From positions 3,100,001 through 3,164,000 of the forward strand of contig NZ_JAFIBI010000001.1 of the NCBI RefSeq assembly GCF_017832975.1: DNA of 64,000 nucleotides, given 5' to 3'. The notes beneath the pieces were generated by a model. It saw only the letters and a program-made list of their open reading frames with translations, was not told the DNA's origin and searched no databases. Numbering within the stretch: position 1 is the first letter of the stretch; every line of letters starts with the position of its first letter. The DNA comes from Arthrobacter sp. PvP023. GTDB lineage: Bacteria; Actinomycetota; Actinomycetes; Actinomycetales; Micrococcaceae. The translations under genes were made by a program, and so were the position numbers. Below, one piece after another: positions 1-8,974 of this stretch.

Positions 1-2
1 AA

Positions 3-1961
3 CAGCGGGATCTCTTCGGTCTGGTCATCGCGCACCTGCAGGAGGGTCTCTTCGCGGACCCGGCCCACGGCGGCAACAAGGATGCCGTTGGCTGGAAGTT
101 CCTCAAGCACCCCGGCGTTTGGCTGGAAAACTCAGCGGAGGAAAACCTCAGCATCGACCACGTCAACAAGGACGGGGTCATCAAGACCCTTGCTGACGCG
201 ATGCGGGAAATCCCGCGCGACACCGAGGGCCACCGGCTCAAGCAGCTCGGCTACGAAAACGCCGTCAACCCCCGAATGACCGATGAAGTGGACGTCCTGC
301 TCGTCGGCGTGGGCGCCATGGGGGGACTCAGCGCCCAGGTCTTCGCCGAAGCCGGCCTGAGCGTCGTCGGCATCGAAGCTGGCCCCTTCCGGCCGCTCGA
401 TGAGTTCCTCCCCGACGAACTCGAGCACGCTTACTACACCCGCGGCGGCCTGGGTCCGAAATTCCAACAGGAAACCCCGCGCTGGCGCGAAACCGCGGAC
501 GAAGAGGACAGCCGCGAGGCAACATTTTCGCTGGGCCGCATGGTCAATGGCGTTGGTGGTTCCGCTGGACACTACGGCTCCTGGCTCCGCCGCTTCCACC
601 CCTGGCAGTTCGCCCCCAAGAGCCACTACGACGGCCTCTACGGCACCGGTGCACTGCCGGAGGACTGCACGCTGGCGGACTGGCCCGTCACCTACGAGGA
701 CCTCGAGCCGTTTTACACCAAGCTCGAGCACCTGATCGGCATCGCCGGCGATGAGTCCAACCCGTTCGTCACACGCAGCAAGCCGCTGCCGCTGCCGGCC
801 ACCCGTCCGTTCATCCTGGGCAACAAATTCACCGAGACGGCCAAGGCCGCCGGGCTGCACCCACATCCCGTTCCCGTCGGATTTACCACAGAGTCCTATG
901 GCGGCCGTCCCGCCACCGGCTACAGCGCCTGGAACAACGGCCTCGGCTCCTTCCGGGGAGACCGCTGGCACCCGGGCCTGGGCCCCGTTCCCGCGGCCAT
1001 CGAAACCGGGAAGTTTGAACTGCGCACCCACTCCCGCGTCACCCGGATCATCATGGATGACGCCGGCGCCGCCCGTGGCGTTGAATGGATCGATCCCCTG
1101 GGCCGGGTCCGGCGCCAGTACGCCCGCGCCGTCATCCTGTCGGCCTATACGTATGAGAACCTGCGCCTGATGTACCTCTCGTCAGACTCAAGGCACGAGA
1201 ACGGTCTGGGCAACAACACCGGCCAGCTGGGCCTGCACTACATGACCAAGATGTTCGGGCACGTCGACGCGCTGTTCCCCGGCACCGAATTCAACCGGCA
1301 CACCGGCCCCGCAGCGCAGGGCGTCGTTCTCGATGACTTCCTCTCCCCGGAGTTCCGGTCGCTGGACCACGGCTTTATCGGCGGCGCGACCCTCGGCGCG
1401 GAACAGCAGGCACTGCCGCTGCAGATCGCCCGCGAAACGCTGCCCGGGGACGTCCGCCGCTGGGGCGCCGGCTACCGCGACCACTTGAAGCTCTGGTCCC
1501 AGCAGGGCGTCATCCGGATCCAGCCCGACGCCCTGCCCTACGCCTCGCACCGGCTCGAGATCGACCCCCGGCACCGCGACTCCTCGGGCCTGGGCATGCC
1601 GCTGGTCCGGGTGACCTACCGGCTTCGGGACAACGAGCGGCGCCTGGCGTCGTGGATGGCGGACAAGGCAACAGGCCTGCTGAAAGACATGGGCGCCACA
1701 AAGACCTGGCAGGGCCCGTACTTCACCGGCGTAGGTTCCAGCCACGACCTCGGCGGGGCACGCTTCGGCCACGACCCGGCCGGCGCTGTTCTCGACGAAC
1801 ACCTCGCGGTCCACGACACCCGCAACCTGTACATGTACTCGGGCGCCGCATTCCCCAGCTGCCCCGGTATCAATCCCACCCTGACCATCTGGGCGATCGT
1901 CATGCGCGCCGCCGAACACCTCGCCGGCGAGCTCGGCGGTCTGAGGAAGGAACAGCCATGA
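3..1961 (+). CDS. GMC oxidoreductase fused to an N-terminal gluconate-2-dehydrogenase subunit-3-like domain (5' partial)
   Basis: Frame 3 is open from the window edge to TGA at 1959-1961. The first ~65 codons carry the signature of the small subunit of membrane gluconate/sugar dehydrogenases (FADPAHGGNKDAVGWKF). With no stop they run into MTDEVDVLLVGVGAMGG (ATG at 276), the dinucleotide-binding GxGxxG of a GMC flavoprotein. The GMC C-terminus is intact: SSHDLGGARFG near the end, then NPTLTIWA. Small and large subunits are normally separate genes, so this looks like a natural fusion; the true start lies upstream of the window. GMC enzymes with this partner usually oxidise a sugar hydroxyl or aldehyde and pass electrons to the respiratory chain. 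The substrate is unknown. The stop overlaps the next start (ATGA). If only the GMC part were translated, 276 would be the start, but no good ribosome binding site precedes it. Confidence 0.85.
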   Translation, partial: QRDLFGLVIAHLQEGLFADPAHGGNKDAVGWKFLKHPGVWLENSAEENLSIDHVNKDGVIKTLADAMREIPRDTEGHRLKQLGYENAVNPRMTDEVDVLLVGVGAMGGLSAQVFAEAGLSVVGIEAGPFRPLDEFLPDELEHAYYTRGGLGPKFQQETPRWRETADEEDSREATFSLGRMVNGVGGSAGHYGSWLRRFHPWQFAPKSHYDGLYGTGALPEDCTLADWPVTYEDLEPFYTKLEHLIGIAGDESNPFVTRSKPLPLPATRPFILGNKFTETAKAAGLHPHPVPVGFTTESYGGRPATGYSAWNNGLGSFRGDRWHPGLGPVPAAIETGKFELRTHSRVTRIIMDDAGAARGVEWIDPLGRVRRQYARAVILSAYTYENLRLMYLSSDSRHENGLGNNTGQLGLHYMTKMFGHVDALFPGTEFNRHTGPAAQGVVLDDFLSPEFRSLDHGFIGGATLGAEQQALPLQIARETLPGDVRRWGAGYRDHLKLWSQQGVIRIQPDALPYASHRLEIDPRHRDSSGLGMPLVRVTYRLRDNERRLASWMADKATGLLKDMGATKTWQGPYFTGVGSSHDLGGARFGHDPAGAVLDEHLAVHDTRNLYMYSGAAFPSCPGINPTLTIWAIVMRAAEHLAGELGGLRKEQP

Positions 1962-2770
1962 GCACCGAAACGACACCCGTCGTCACGGAAGCCACCGGAC
2001 AGGTCACTGTCGACTACTCCGCCGACGGCCACACCGCGACCATCCTGATCGACAGGTCAGCCAAACTAAACGCCCTGACCCTTGGACTCCTCGAGAACCT
2101 GGCCGCGGCAGCCCGGGAAGTTGCCGCCTCGGCGGCCCGGCTGGTCGTCATCCGCACCGGAGGCGTGAAGGTTTTCTGCGTCGGAGCCGACATCAACCAT
2201 TTCGCCGACCTGTCCGCTGCCGGGATGTGGCGGGACTGGATCGCCACGGGCCACCGTGCGTTCGATGCCCTCGCCGGCCTGCGCCAGCCCAGCATCGCCG
2301 TCGTCGACGGACTTGCTTTCGGTGGCGGGCTGGAACTCGCCCTGGCCTGCGACTTCCGTGTCATCGCCTCCGAAGCCAGGGTGGCCCTGCCCGAAACCGG
2401 CCTCGGCACCGTTCCCGGCTGGGGCGGCACCGAACGGGCCACCGAACTCGTCGGACGGGCGCGGGCCAAGGAACTCGTCCTGACCCGGCGGCAGCTCACC
2501 GGCGAGGAAGCCCTCGCCTGGGGGCTGGCCACGGCCGTCGCCCCCAAGGACGAACTGGAAGACGCGGTGGCACGGCTCAGCGCCGACCTGCTGGCGGGGG
2601 CGCCGCTGGCGGTCCAGCTGGGCAAGCAGCTCATCGACGCAGCCGCCGACGGCGCGCCGTCCCGGGTACTCGAAGCCCTGGCCGGCGGCCTCGCCGCCGC
2701 CACCGACGACCTTACCGAGGGCGTCGCCGCCTTCCGCGAAAAGCGCCCCGCGCTCTTCACGGACAACTGA
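1958..2770 (+). CDS. Enoyl-CoA hydratase/isomerase family protein
   Basis: 270 aa of the crotonase superfamily. The oxyanion-hole segments are visible as CVGADINHFAD and then GLAFGGGLELALACDFRV, followed by LPETGLGTVPGWGG. Crotonase-fold proteins hydrate, isomerise or cleave acyl-CoA thioesters. The ATG at 1958 overlaps the GMC stop (ATGA), so the two are translationally coupled. The longer reading frame from 1652 is a shadow inside the GMC gene. Sitting between a GMC dehydrogenase and an aldehyde dehydrogenase, it may process an acyl-CoA or a ring-opened intermediate. No CoA ligase is visible nearby, so the real substrate is uncertain. Confidence 0.85.
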   Translation: MSTETTPVVTEATGQVTVDYSADGHTATILIDRSAKLNALTLGLLENLAAAAREVAASAARLVVIRTGGVKVFCVGADINHFADLSAAGMWRDWIATGHRAFDALAGLRQPSIAVVDGLAFGGGLELALACDFRVIASEARVALPETGLGTVPGWGGTERATELVGRARAKELVLTRRQLTGEEALAWGLATAVAPKDELEDAVARLSADLLAGAPLAVQLGKQLIDAAADGAPSRVLEALAGGLAAATDDLTEGVAAFREKRPALFTDN

Positions 2771-2815
2771 CACCGACCAGCCGGCCTCACACATATTTTT
2801 TTAAGGACACCTGAC

Positions 2816-4333
2816 ATGGAAACCAAGAGCTACACGCTCGACGACGTCGAGCCCACCTACCGCCCGATGATCATCGACGGCGAGGACACCCAGGCGCAAA
2901 GCGGCCAAACCTTCACCCGGCTCAGCCCGGCCCACGAAGTGGAGGTCACCTCCTTCCCGCACGGCGGCCAGGAGGACGTGGACCGTGCCGTCACCGCCGC
3001 CCGAAACGCCCTCGACCGCGGGTGGCGCCAGTCCACGGGATCCGAACGGTCCAAGCTGCTCCTGAAAGTCGCCGACCTCGTCCGCCGCGACGGCGAGGCA
3101 CTGGCACTGGCCGAAACCCTCGAAACCGGCAAACCCATCACCCAGTCCCGCAACGAAGTCGCCGGCACCGCCGAGCTATGGGAATACGCGGCCAGCCTGG
3201 CCCGCAACACCCAGGGCGACGCCCACAACGCCCTCGGACGCGACACCCTGGCCATGGTGATCCACGAACCCATCGGCGTCATCGGCATGATCACGCCCTG
3301 GAACTTCCCACTGCTGATCATCAGCCAGAAGCTGCCGTTCGCCTTGGCCGCAGGCAACAGCGCCGTGATCAAACCCAGTGAAAGCACATCAGCGACCACT
3401 GTCATGCTGGGCCAGCTCATCCGCGAAGCGGGCTTCCCCGCCGGCGTCGTCAACATCGTCACCGGCGACCGGGTCGTTGGCGCCGCCATCGCGGAGCACC
3501 CGGGCATCGACATGATCAGCTTCACCGGCTCCACCGGCGTGGGCAAGGGCATCGCCTCCGCCGCCGGCCGGGACCTGAAAAAGGTCGAACTCGAACTCGG
3601 CGGGAAAAACCCGCAAATCATCACCGCACACGCCGACTTCACTGCCGCGGTCGACGCCGGCGTCTTCGGCGGATACTTCAACGTCGGGCAGTGCTGCAAC
3701 TCCGGCAGCCGCCTCATCGTGCACCGCTCCATCGCCGACGAATTCGCCTCCGCCGTCGTCGAGCGGGCCAAGCACATGCGCGTCGGTGACCCGCTCAAGG
3801 CCGATACCCTCGTCGGGTCCCTTGTCAACGACGCCCAGCTCGCCGTCGTCGAACGCTACGTGGCCGAAGGCCGCGAGGCAGGTGCGCACCTGCTCACCGG
3901 CGGCGGCCGGCTCGATACCGGGCTGAACGGGCGGTTCTTCCAGCCCACCGTCTTCACCGACGTCACGGCAGGTATGTCCATCGCCACGGACGAGATCTTC
4001 GGACCGGTCCTGTCCGTGTTGCCCTTCGACACGCTGGAGGAGGCCATCGGGATAGCCAACTCCACTTCCTTCGGCCTGTCCGCCGGGATCTGGAGCAACG
4101 ACATCAACGAAGCCCTCACCGCCGCCCGCGACCTGCGCGCCGGGACCGTCTGGGTTAACCGCTGGATGGACGGGTACCCCGAAGTTCCGTTCGGCGGGTA
4201 CGGCCACAGCGGCATCGGCCGCGAACTCGGCCGCCAGGCCCTGGCAGAGTTCAGCGAACTCAAGACCATCCAGCTTCAGGTCGGCGTCCGCGAAAACCGC
4301 TGGGTCGACGCCCCCGACGCATCCCGCCGCTAA
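2816..4333 (+). CDS. NAD(P)-dependent aldehyde dehydrogenase
   Basis: 505 aa, the usual length for the superfamily, resembling betaine- or phenylacetaldehyde-type enzymes. Seen directly: the cofactor-binding region with Lys187 in VIKPSE, SFTGSTGVG (residues 235-243), the general base Glu260 in ELELGGKNPQ, and catalytic Cys294 in GQCC. It oxidises an aldehyde to a carboxylic acid. AAGGAC precedes the start and a 45-nt gap separates it from the hydratase gene, consistent with one transcript. It probably acts on an aldehyde formed by one of the two GMC enzymes of the cluster; this is inference. Confidence 0.92.
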   Translation: METKSYTLDDVEPTYRPMIIDGEDTQAQSGQTFTRLSPAHEVEVTSFPHGGQEDVDRAVTAARNALDRGWRQSTGSERSKLLLKVADLVRRDGEALALAETLETGKPITQSRNEVAGTAELWEYAASLARNTQGDAHNALGRDTLAMVIHEPIGVIGMITPWNFPLLIISQKLPFALAAGNSAVIKPSESTSATTVMLGQLIREAGFPAGVVNIVTGDRVVGAAIAEHPGIDMISFTGSTGVGKGIASAAGRDLKKVELELGGKNPQIITAHADFTAAVDAGVFGGYFNVGQCCNSGSRLIVHRSIADEFASAVVERAKHMRVGDPLKADTLVGSLVNDAQLAVVERYVAEGREAGAHLLTGGGRLDTGLNGRFFQPTVFTDVTAGMSIATDEIFGPVLSVLPFDTLEEAIGIANSTSFGLSAGIWSNDINEALTAARDLRAGTVWVNRWMDGYPEVPFGGYGHSGIGRELGRQALAEFSELKTIQLQVGVRENRWVDAPDASRR

Positions 4334-4360
4334 GACCCCAAAACCCTTGAAGGAACCAAC

Positions 4361-5575
4361 ATGACTGCCACCGCAACCTCCGCCCCGACACACGCACGCG
4401 CCGTGCTGCCCACGATGCTGCCGCTTACGCTGCCAACAGGCTACGAAGTCCCCGCAGAGTTCACCGAGGCCGCCGCCAAGGCATGGAAAACCGCCTCGAC
4501 GAAACTAAACGGACTGATCACCAGACACCCGGACCGGTTCCCGCTCTACACCGAAGAAGGCAAATGGGTGGTCGACGGCGAAGCCTGGACCAACTGGTGC
4601 GAAGGCTTCCTTGGGGGTCAGCTCTGGATGCTTTCCCGCCGGGCCGACGAGGCTGATCGCGCCCGCTTCCGCAGCGCGGCCGAGCATTACTCCGAGCTTA
4701 TCGAAGAACGCAAGAGCGACGACACGGTCCACGACCTGGGCTTCCTGTTCTGGTCCACCTACCGGCGCTGGTTCGAAGCAACGGGCGATACAACCAAGCG
4801 CGACGTCGTCATCGAGGCCGGACGGACCACCGCGAGCCGCTACCGGGAAGCCGGCCGCTACATGCCCAGCTTCCGGCAGCCCGACAGCCTGTTCATCGAC
4901 ATCATGATGAACATCCACATGGCCCTCTACGCCGCGCAGCAGACCGGCGACAACGACATGGCCCGCAAAGCCGTGGACCACTGCCTGACCACCCGCCGGT
5001 TCCTCATGCGCGGCGACGGCTCGGCCTCCCACGAAGGCATGTTCGACCTCGAAACCGGCGCCTTCCTCAAGCAGACCACGCAGCAAGGCTTCTCCGACGA
5101 CGGTTCCTGGGCACGAGGACAGGCATGGGCCCTCTACGGTTTCGGCACCGTCTACCGGTTCACCGGCGAGCGGCGGTTCCTCGAAACCGCCATCGCCGCC
5201 GCCGACTTCTACCTCGAAAAGACCGGCGACCGCCTCGTTCCGCCCAACGACTGGGAAGAACCAAACCCCGTCCGCCCCCACGAAACATCCGCAGCTGCCG
5301 CGGCAGCAGGCGGCTTCTGGCAGCTCGCCGGCCTGGTCCAGGACCGCACCAAAGCCCAGACCTACGCAGATTACGCGGTGAACATCCTGCGGCGCCTGAC
5401 CGAGGACGACTTCCTGGCCGGGCCGGATGAGGACTGGGAAGGTGTGCTGAAGCACGGGAGCTACCACGAAGGCAAGGACCTGGGCGTGGATGAATCGGTC
5501 ATGTGGGGCGACTACTGGTTCCTGGACACAGTGGACCAGATCCAGCAGTACGCCGAAGTCCAGCGGGCCCGGTGA
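4361..5575 (+). CDS. Glycoside hydrolase family 88 (unsaturated glucuronyl hydrolase-like)
   Basis: 404 aa (alpha/alpha)6-barrel enzyme. GH88 hallmarks are visible: HDLGF with Asp125, FIDIMMN with Asp180 (the two catalytic acids of the family by position), SWARGQAWALYGF, and DESVMWGDYWFL near the C-terminus. GH88 removes 4,5-unsaturated glucuronic acid from oligosaccharides made by polysaccharide lyases, acting by hydration of the double bond. There is no signal peptide, so it should be cytoplasmic. AAGGAACC lies upstream of ATG 4361. No polysaccharide lyase is present in the window, so either the substrate is imported ready-made or the enzyme hydrates a different unsaturated compound made by this cluster. 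Confidence 0.88.
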   Translation: MTATATSAPTHARAVLPTMLPLTLPTGYEVPAEFTEAAAKAWKTASTKLNGLITRHPDRFPLYTEEGKWVVDGEAWTNWCEGFLGGQLWMLSRRADEADRARFRSAAEHYSELIEERKSDDTVHDLGFLFWSTYRRWFEATGDTTKRDVVIEAGRTTASRYREAGRYMPSFRQPDSLFIDIMMNIHMALYAAQQTGDNDMARKAVDHCLTTRRFLMRGDGSASHEGMFDLETGAFLKQTTQQGFSDDGSWARGQAWALYGFGTVYRFTGERRFLETAIAAADFYLEKTGDRLVPPNDWEEPNPVRPHETSAAAAAAGGFWQLAGLVQDRTKAQTYADYAVNILRRLTEDDFLAGPDEDWEGVLKHGSYHEGKDLGVDESVMWGDYWFLDTVDQIQQYAEVQRAR

Positions 5576-5579
5576 CCTC

Positions 5580-7196
5580 ATGTCCTGGGAAACCATCGAC
5601 GAAGCGCCTCTGCCGGGTGCCCCTGTAAAGGTCGCTGTCACGGATGAGGTGATCCGGACCGACATCGCCATCATCGGATCAGGCATGGGCGGCGGCACCA
5701 TGGCGTATGCACTCAAGGACTCCACTGCCAAGGTCCTAGTCATCGAACGCGGCCACCGCCTCCCGGCGGAACCACAGAATTCGGACCTGGACGAGGTCTA
5801 CCTCAAGGGCCGGTACAAGAATGCCGACACGTGGATCAACGGCCGCAGCGGCAAGGCGTTCAAACCCGGCGTTTACTACTGGGTAGGTGGCTGCACCAAG
5901 GTCTATGGCGCCTGCCTGCCGCGCTTTCGCGCCAGCGACTTCCAGGAAACGCAGCACCACGACGGAACGTCGCCGGCGTGGCCTTTCAGCTACGAGGACC
6001 TCGAACCGTACTACACGCGTGCCGAAGAGCTGTTTCAGGTGCACGGACAGATCGGCGAAGACCCCACCGAGCCGTTCCATTCCAAGGCCTACCCCTTCCC
6101 GGCGTTGGACCATGAACCGGCCATCCAGGACCTCGCCGACTCCTTCCGAAGGCAGGGGCTGCACCCGTTCCGGATGGCCAACGGCCTGGATGCAGACACA
6201 CCCGAGAAGCGAGCCCTCTGTGCCACCAGCGACGGCGCCCCGAACGAAGCCGGGCTGAAGTCCGACGCCGAAAAGGTCGCCATCAACCCGGCTCTCGAAG
6301 CCAACGCCACACTGATGACGGACACTAAAGTGACCCGACTCATTCCGGGACCGGATGGGCGCAGCATCGTGGCGGTTCTGGCCGAAAGAGATGACCGGAT
6401 CATCCGCATCGAAGCTGACAAGTTCATCCTTGCCGCCGGTGCAGTGAACTCGGCAGCGCTGTTGCTGAGTTCGGCCACTCCGGAGTTTCCCCGCGGCCTG
6501 GCAAACTCCTCCGGACTCGTCGGCCGGAACTATATGGTCCATAACAGCACCTTCTTCATCGGAATCAACCCGTTCAAGGTCAACAGGACGCTGTGGCAGA
6601 AGACTCTCGGACTGAACGACTGGTACGAAGCCGGACCAACCAACCAATACCCGCTCGGAAACCTGCAGATGCTGGGCAAGCTGCGCACCAGCATGCTCAA
6701 GATGGCGCGCAGCTGGGCGCCGAACCCCATCCTGAAAGCGATGTCGGACCGCAGTATCGACATCTACCTCACCACAGAAGACTTGCCGCGGCAGAGCAAT
6801 GGCGTCAGCGTCGTCAACGGCAAAATCCACGTCTGGTGGGAGCCAAATAATCTCGAGCCCCACAAGGAACTGGTCCGCCGGATCAGCCGGACCGTGCGGA
6901 GGGCAGGGTATCCGGTCATCTTTACCGAGCGCATGGGCATCGAAACCAACTCCCACCAATGTGGAACAGCCGTGGCAGGACACGATCCGGGAACCAGCGT
7001 CCTCACCCCGGACTGCCGCGCCCACGACCTAAACAATCTTTGGGTCGTAGATGGGTCCTTCTTCCCGTCCTCGGCCGCCCTCAATCCGGCGCTGACCATC
7101 GCAGCCAACGCCCTACGGGTGGCAGACGCCATCCTGGCCGGGGGGAAGACGCCGGCCCAGGCCCACTCCGCTGACAGGGATGGGAGCGAGAGTTAA
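5580..7196 (+). CDS. GMC family oxidoreductase
   Basis: 538 aa. The FAD Rossmann motif IIGSGMGGGTMAYAL lies near residue 25; the C-terminal GMC block reads NSHQCGTAVAG, then LWVVDGSFFPSSAALNPALT, with His and Asn as the expected active-site pair. ATG 5580 lies 4 nt after the GH88 stop. The frame opens further upstream, but that part overlaps GH88 and shows no family similarity. It has no fused small subunit, unlike the GMC at the start of the window. It is likely to oxidise a hydroxyl of a sugar or cyclic alcohol. Five cluster genes run in one direction with small gaps, indicating an operon. Confidence 0.88.
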   Translation: MSWETIDEAPLPGAPVKVAVTDEVIRTDIAIIGSGMGGGTMAYALKDSTAKVLVIERGHRLPAEPQNSDLDEVYLKGRYKNADTWINGRSGKAFKPGVYYWVGGCTKVYGACLPRFRASDFQETQHHDGTSPAWPFSYEDLEPYYTRAEELFQVHGQIGEDPTEPFHSKAYPFPALDHEPAIQDLADSFRRQGLHPFRMANGLDADTPEKRALCATSDGAPNEAGLKSDAEKVAINPALEANATLMTDTKVTRLIPGPDGRSIVAVLAERDDRIIRIEADKFILAAGAVNSAALLLSSATPEFPRGLANSSGLVGRNYMVHNSTFFIGINPFKVNRTLWQKTLGLNDWYEAGPTNQYPLGNLQMLGKLRTSMLKMARSWAPNPILKAMSDRSIDIYLTTEDLPRQSNGVSVVNGKIHVWWEPNNLEPHKELVRRISRTVRRAGYPVIFTERMGIETNSHQCGTAVAGHDPGTSVLTPDCRAHDLNNLWVVDGSFFPSSAALNPALTIAANALRVADAILAGGKTPAQAHSADRDGSES

Positions 7197-7223
7197 GCCG
7201 TTCACATTGGTAAAGTCGGCAGG

Positions 7224-7244
7224 CGGGGAGCGTGCAGCTCCCCG
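7224..7244 (+). terminator. Hairpin between the GMC gene and the LacI gene
   Basis: CGGGGAGC, 5-nt loop GTGCA, GCTCCCCG: a perfect 8-bp GC-rich stem 28 nt after the GMC stop. There is no T-tract, so it may be a weak or Rho-assisted terminator, an mRNA 3'-end stabiliser or a regulatory hairpin in the leader of the LacI gene. Confidence 0.4.
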
Positions 7245-7275
7245 TCCATCCCCCCCATCGGCAGGAATATACAGC

Positions 7276-8298
7276 ATGGCCCCGCGAATCACCCTCGAAG
7301 ACGTGAGCAAGGCTGCCGGCGTCTCCCGTTCAACGGCTTCCCTCGTCGTTCGTGGTAGCTCCCGCATCCCGGAGTCCACCGCGGTCAAGGTACGGGAAGC
7401 CATGAACGAGCTGGGCTACGTGTACAACCGGCAGGCCGCCAACCTCCGGCAGAGCCGTTCCATGACTATCGGGCTAATCGTCACCGAAATCATCAACCCG
7501 TACTTCGCCGAGCTGGCAATGGCTGTCGACCAGATCACCCACGAAGCCGGATACACCATTTTCATCGGCTACAGCCGCGACCTTGCGGACCGCCAGACTG
7601 AAATCATCGCCTCCATGATCGAACGCCAGGTCGACGGGCTCTTGCTCCTGCCTGCACCGGACACCGACCCTGAAAAGCTCGCGAAACAGGTTGGGGCAGC
7701 CCGCGTCCCACTGGTGTTGCTCGCACGCCGTTTTCCCGGATTCGACTACGTGGGCAGCGATAACATCAACGGCGCATCGCTGCTCGGAGACCATCTCGCC
7801 ACCCTGGGTTGCAGGACCGTGGCCCTGGTCGGCGGCCGGCCAGCACCTTCACTGGCGGAACGGGAGAAAGGCCTTCGTGCATCTTTGGAGGCCAAGGACT
7901 GCCAAGTATGGAGCACGGAAGAGCTTCGCGGGGCGATCAGCCCTGAAGGTGGTGCCGCGGCACTTGGCAGGCTCTTTGACCAGGGCCGGTTGCCTGATGC
8001 GGTTGTCGCTTATAGCGACATTATTTCTCAGGGTGTCTACGAGGAATTGCGCCGACGGGGACTCGAACCCGGGCGGGATATTGCTGTCGCTTCCTTCGAC
8101 GACACCCGCATTGCCGCAGGGCAGGTCCCCCCTATGACATCGGTCGCGGGCTTCCCGCAGCAGGTTGGAGCGAAAGGCACCGAGCTGCTCCTGAAGCGCC
8201 TCACTGACGGCAATGCCGACATTCCCGCACAACTAAGCCTCATCCAGCCACAACTCAAAATCCGCTCGTCCACAGTGACATGGCGTCCCAGGACATGA
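7276..8298 (+). CDS. LacI family transcriptional regulator
   Basis: 340 aa. The N-terminal LacI helix-turn-helix is clear (ITLEDVSKAAGVSRSTASLV, residues 5-24), followed by the hinge region ending RQAANLRQSRSMTIGLIV and a periplasmic-binding-protein-like sensor domain (FVGYSRD-like FIGYSRDLADRQTEI, then YVGSDN, VVAYSD and VASFDDT). ATG 7276 is chosen because the DNA-binding domain starts right there; the upstream extension from 7180 is unlike the family. It probably represses or activates the preceding GMC/GH88 operon in response to a sugar-like ligand. The operon promoter is outside the window, so no operator could be matched. Confidence 0.92.
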   Translation: MAPRITLEDVSKAAGVSRSTASLVVRGSSRIPESTAVKVREAMNELGYVYNRQAANLRQSRSMTIGLIVTEIINPYFAELAMAVDQITHEAGYTIFIGYSRDLADRQTEIIASMIERQVDGLLLLPAPDTDPEKLAKQVGAARVPLVLLARRFPGFDYVGSDNINGASLLGDHLATLGCRTVALVGGRPAPSLAEREKGLRASLEAKDCQVWSTEELRGAISPEGGAAALGRLFDQGRLPDAVVAYSDIISQGVYEELRRRGLEPGRDIAVASFDDTRIAAGQVPPMTSVAGFPQQVGAKGTELLLKRLTDGNADIPAQLSLIQPQLKIRSSTVTWRPRT

Positions 8299-8897
8299 TT
8301 CCGGGACGGCCTCCTTCAAAACAGAAAGTTGCGCTAATGGTTCACCAACAACCTAGGCCCGATCTACCCGTGGAAACGGACGAATTCGACCCTGACTGTC
8401 GGGGCGCCCAACCAGAAGCGTCGCTGCGGTCGCTGATAAGCCGGATCGAAAATGAGATAACGGCACTTCAGTTCCCAGGATTTAGTTCCGGCGATGCCCT
8501 CGACCTTGGAATGCTGCTCGTGGAGCTGGGAACCATGCGCAACCTCCCGATAGCCATCGACATCCGCAGGGGTGAGCATATTCTTTTCCATGTTTCATTG
8601 CCGGGGGCGACCCGGGACAACGGACTTTGGATCGAACGAAAGAGCCGAACAGCGGAACGATATGAAGTACCGTCCTTCCTCATCGGACTCCGGGGCCGGC
8701 TGAGCGGCGGAAGGATGGAAGACAACGACTGGTTTGATCAGTCGCGTTATGCGTCCCACGGCGGAGCGTTCCCCGTTTACGTAAAGGGAACGGGACCAGT
8801 GGCAACGGCGACGGTTTCCGGTCTCCCGCAGAAAGCGGACCACGACTTGGTGGTTGAGGCACTGACCCTATTCCATGACAGACAATTGCCCCGCTAA
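8280..8897 (+). CDS. UPF0303 family (heme-degrading-domain/HbpS-like fold) protein
   Basis: 205 aa if started at 8280, overlapping the LacI stop by 19 nt; an internal ATG at 8337 gives 186 aa, nearer the ~160-aa family norm. No start has a convincing ribosome binding site. Family features seen: LQFPGFSSGDALDLG, then AIDIRRGEHILFHVSLPG, the strongly conserved YASHGGAFPVYV and VTVSGLPQKADHDLVVEAL. UPF0303 proteins often sit in sugar or carboxylate catabolic loci and are annotated as heme-degrading-domain proteins, but their activity is not established. It is likely cotranscribed with the LacI gene. Confidence 0.8.
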   Translation: MASQDMIPGRPPSKQKVALMVHQQPRPDLPVETDEFDPDCRGAQPEASLRSLISRIENEITALQFPGFSSGDALDLGMLLVELGTMRNLPIAIDIRRGEHILFHVSLPGATRDNGLWIERKSRTAERYEVPSFLIGLRGRLSGGRMEDNDWFDQSRYASHGGAFPVYVKGTGPVATATVSGLPQKADHDLVVEALTLFHDRQLPR

Positions 8898-8913
8898 GAC
8901 TTCTCACGTCCAC

Positions 8914-8950
8914 AGCAGAAGCCCGGACCAGTGCGGTCCGGGCTTCTGCT
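8914..8950. terminator. Bidirectional terminator hairpin
   Basis: AGCAGAAGCCCGGACC, 5-nt loop AGTGC, GGTCCGGGCTTCTGCT: a perfect 16-bp stem placed between the convergent UPF0303 and DUF1479 genes. The ends are not T-rich, but stem length and position make termination in both directions likely. Confidence 0.7.
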
Positions 8951-8974
8951 AGTGCATGGCGGATTCGGTGCGCG

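Noticed and set aside
8057..8069. GGGACTCGAACCC resembling the T-arm of tRNA-Leu, as a possible attachment site
   Set aside because: It is inside an intact LacI gene, only 13 nt long and lacks the tRNA 3' end.
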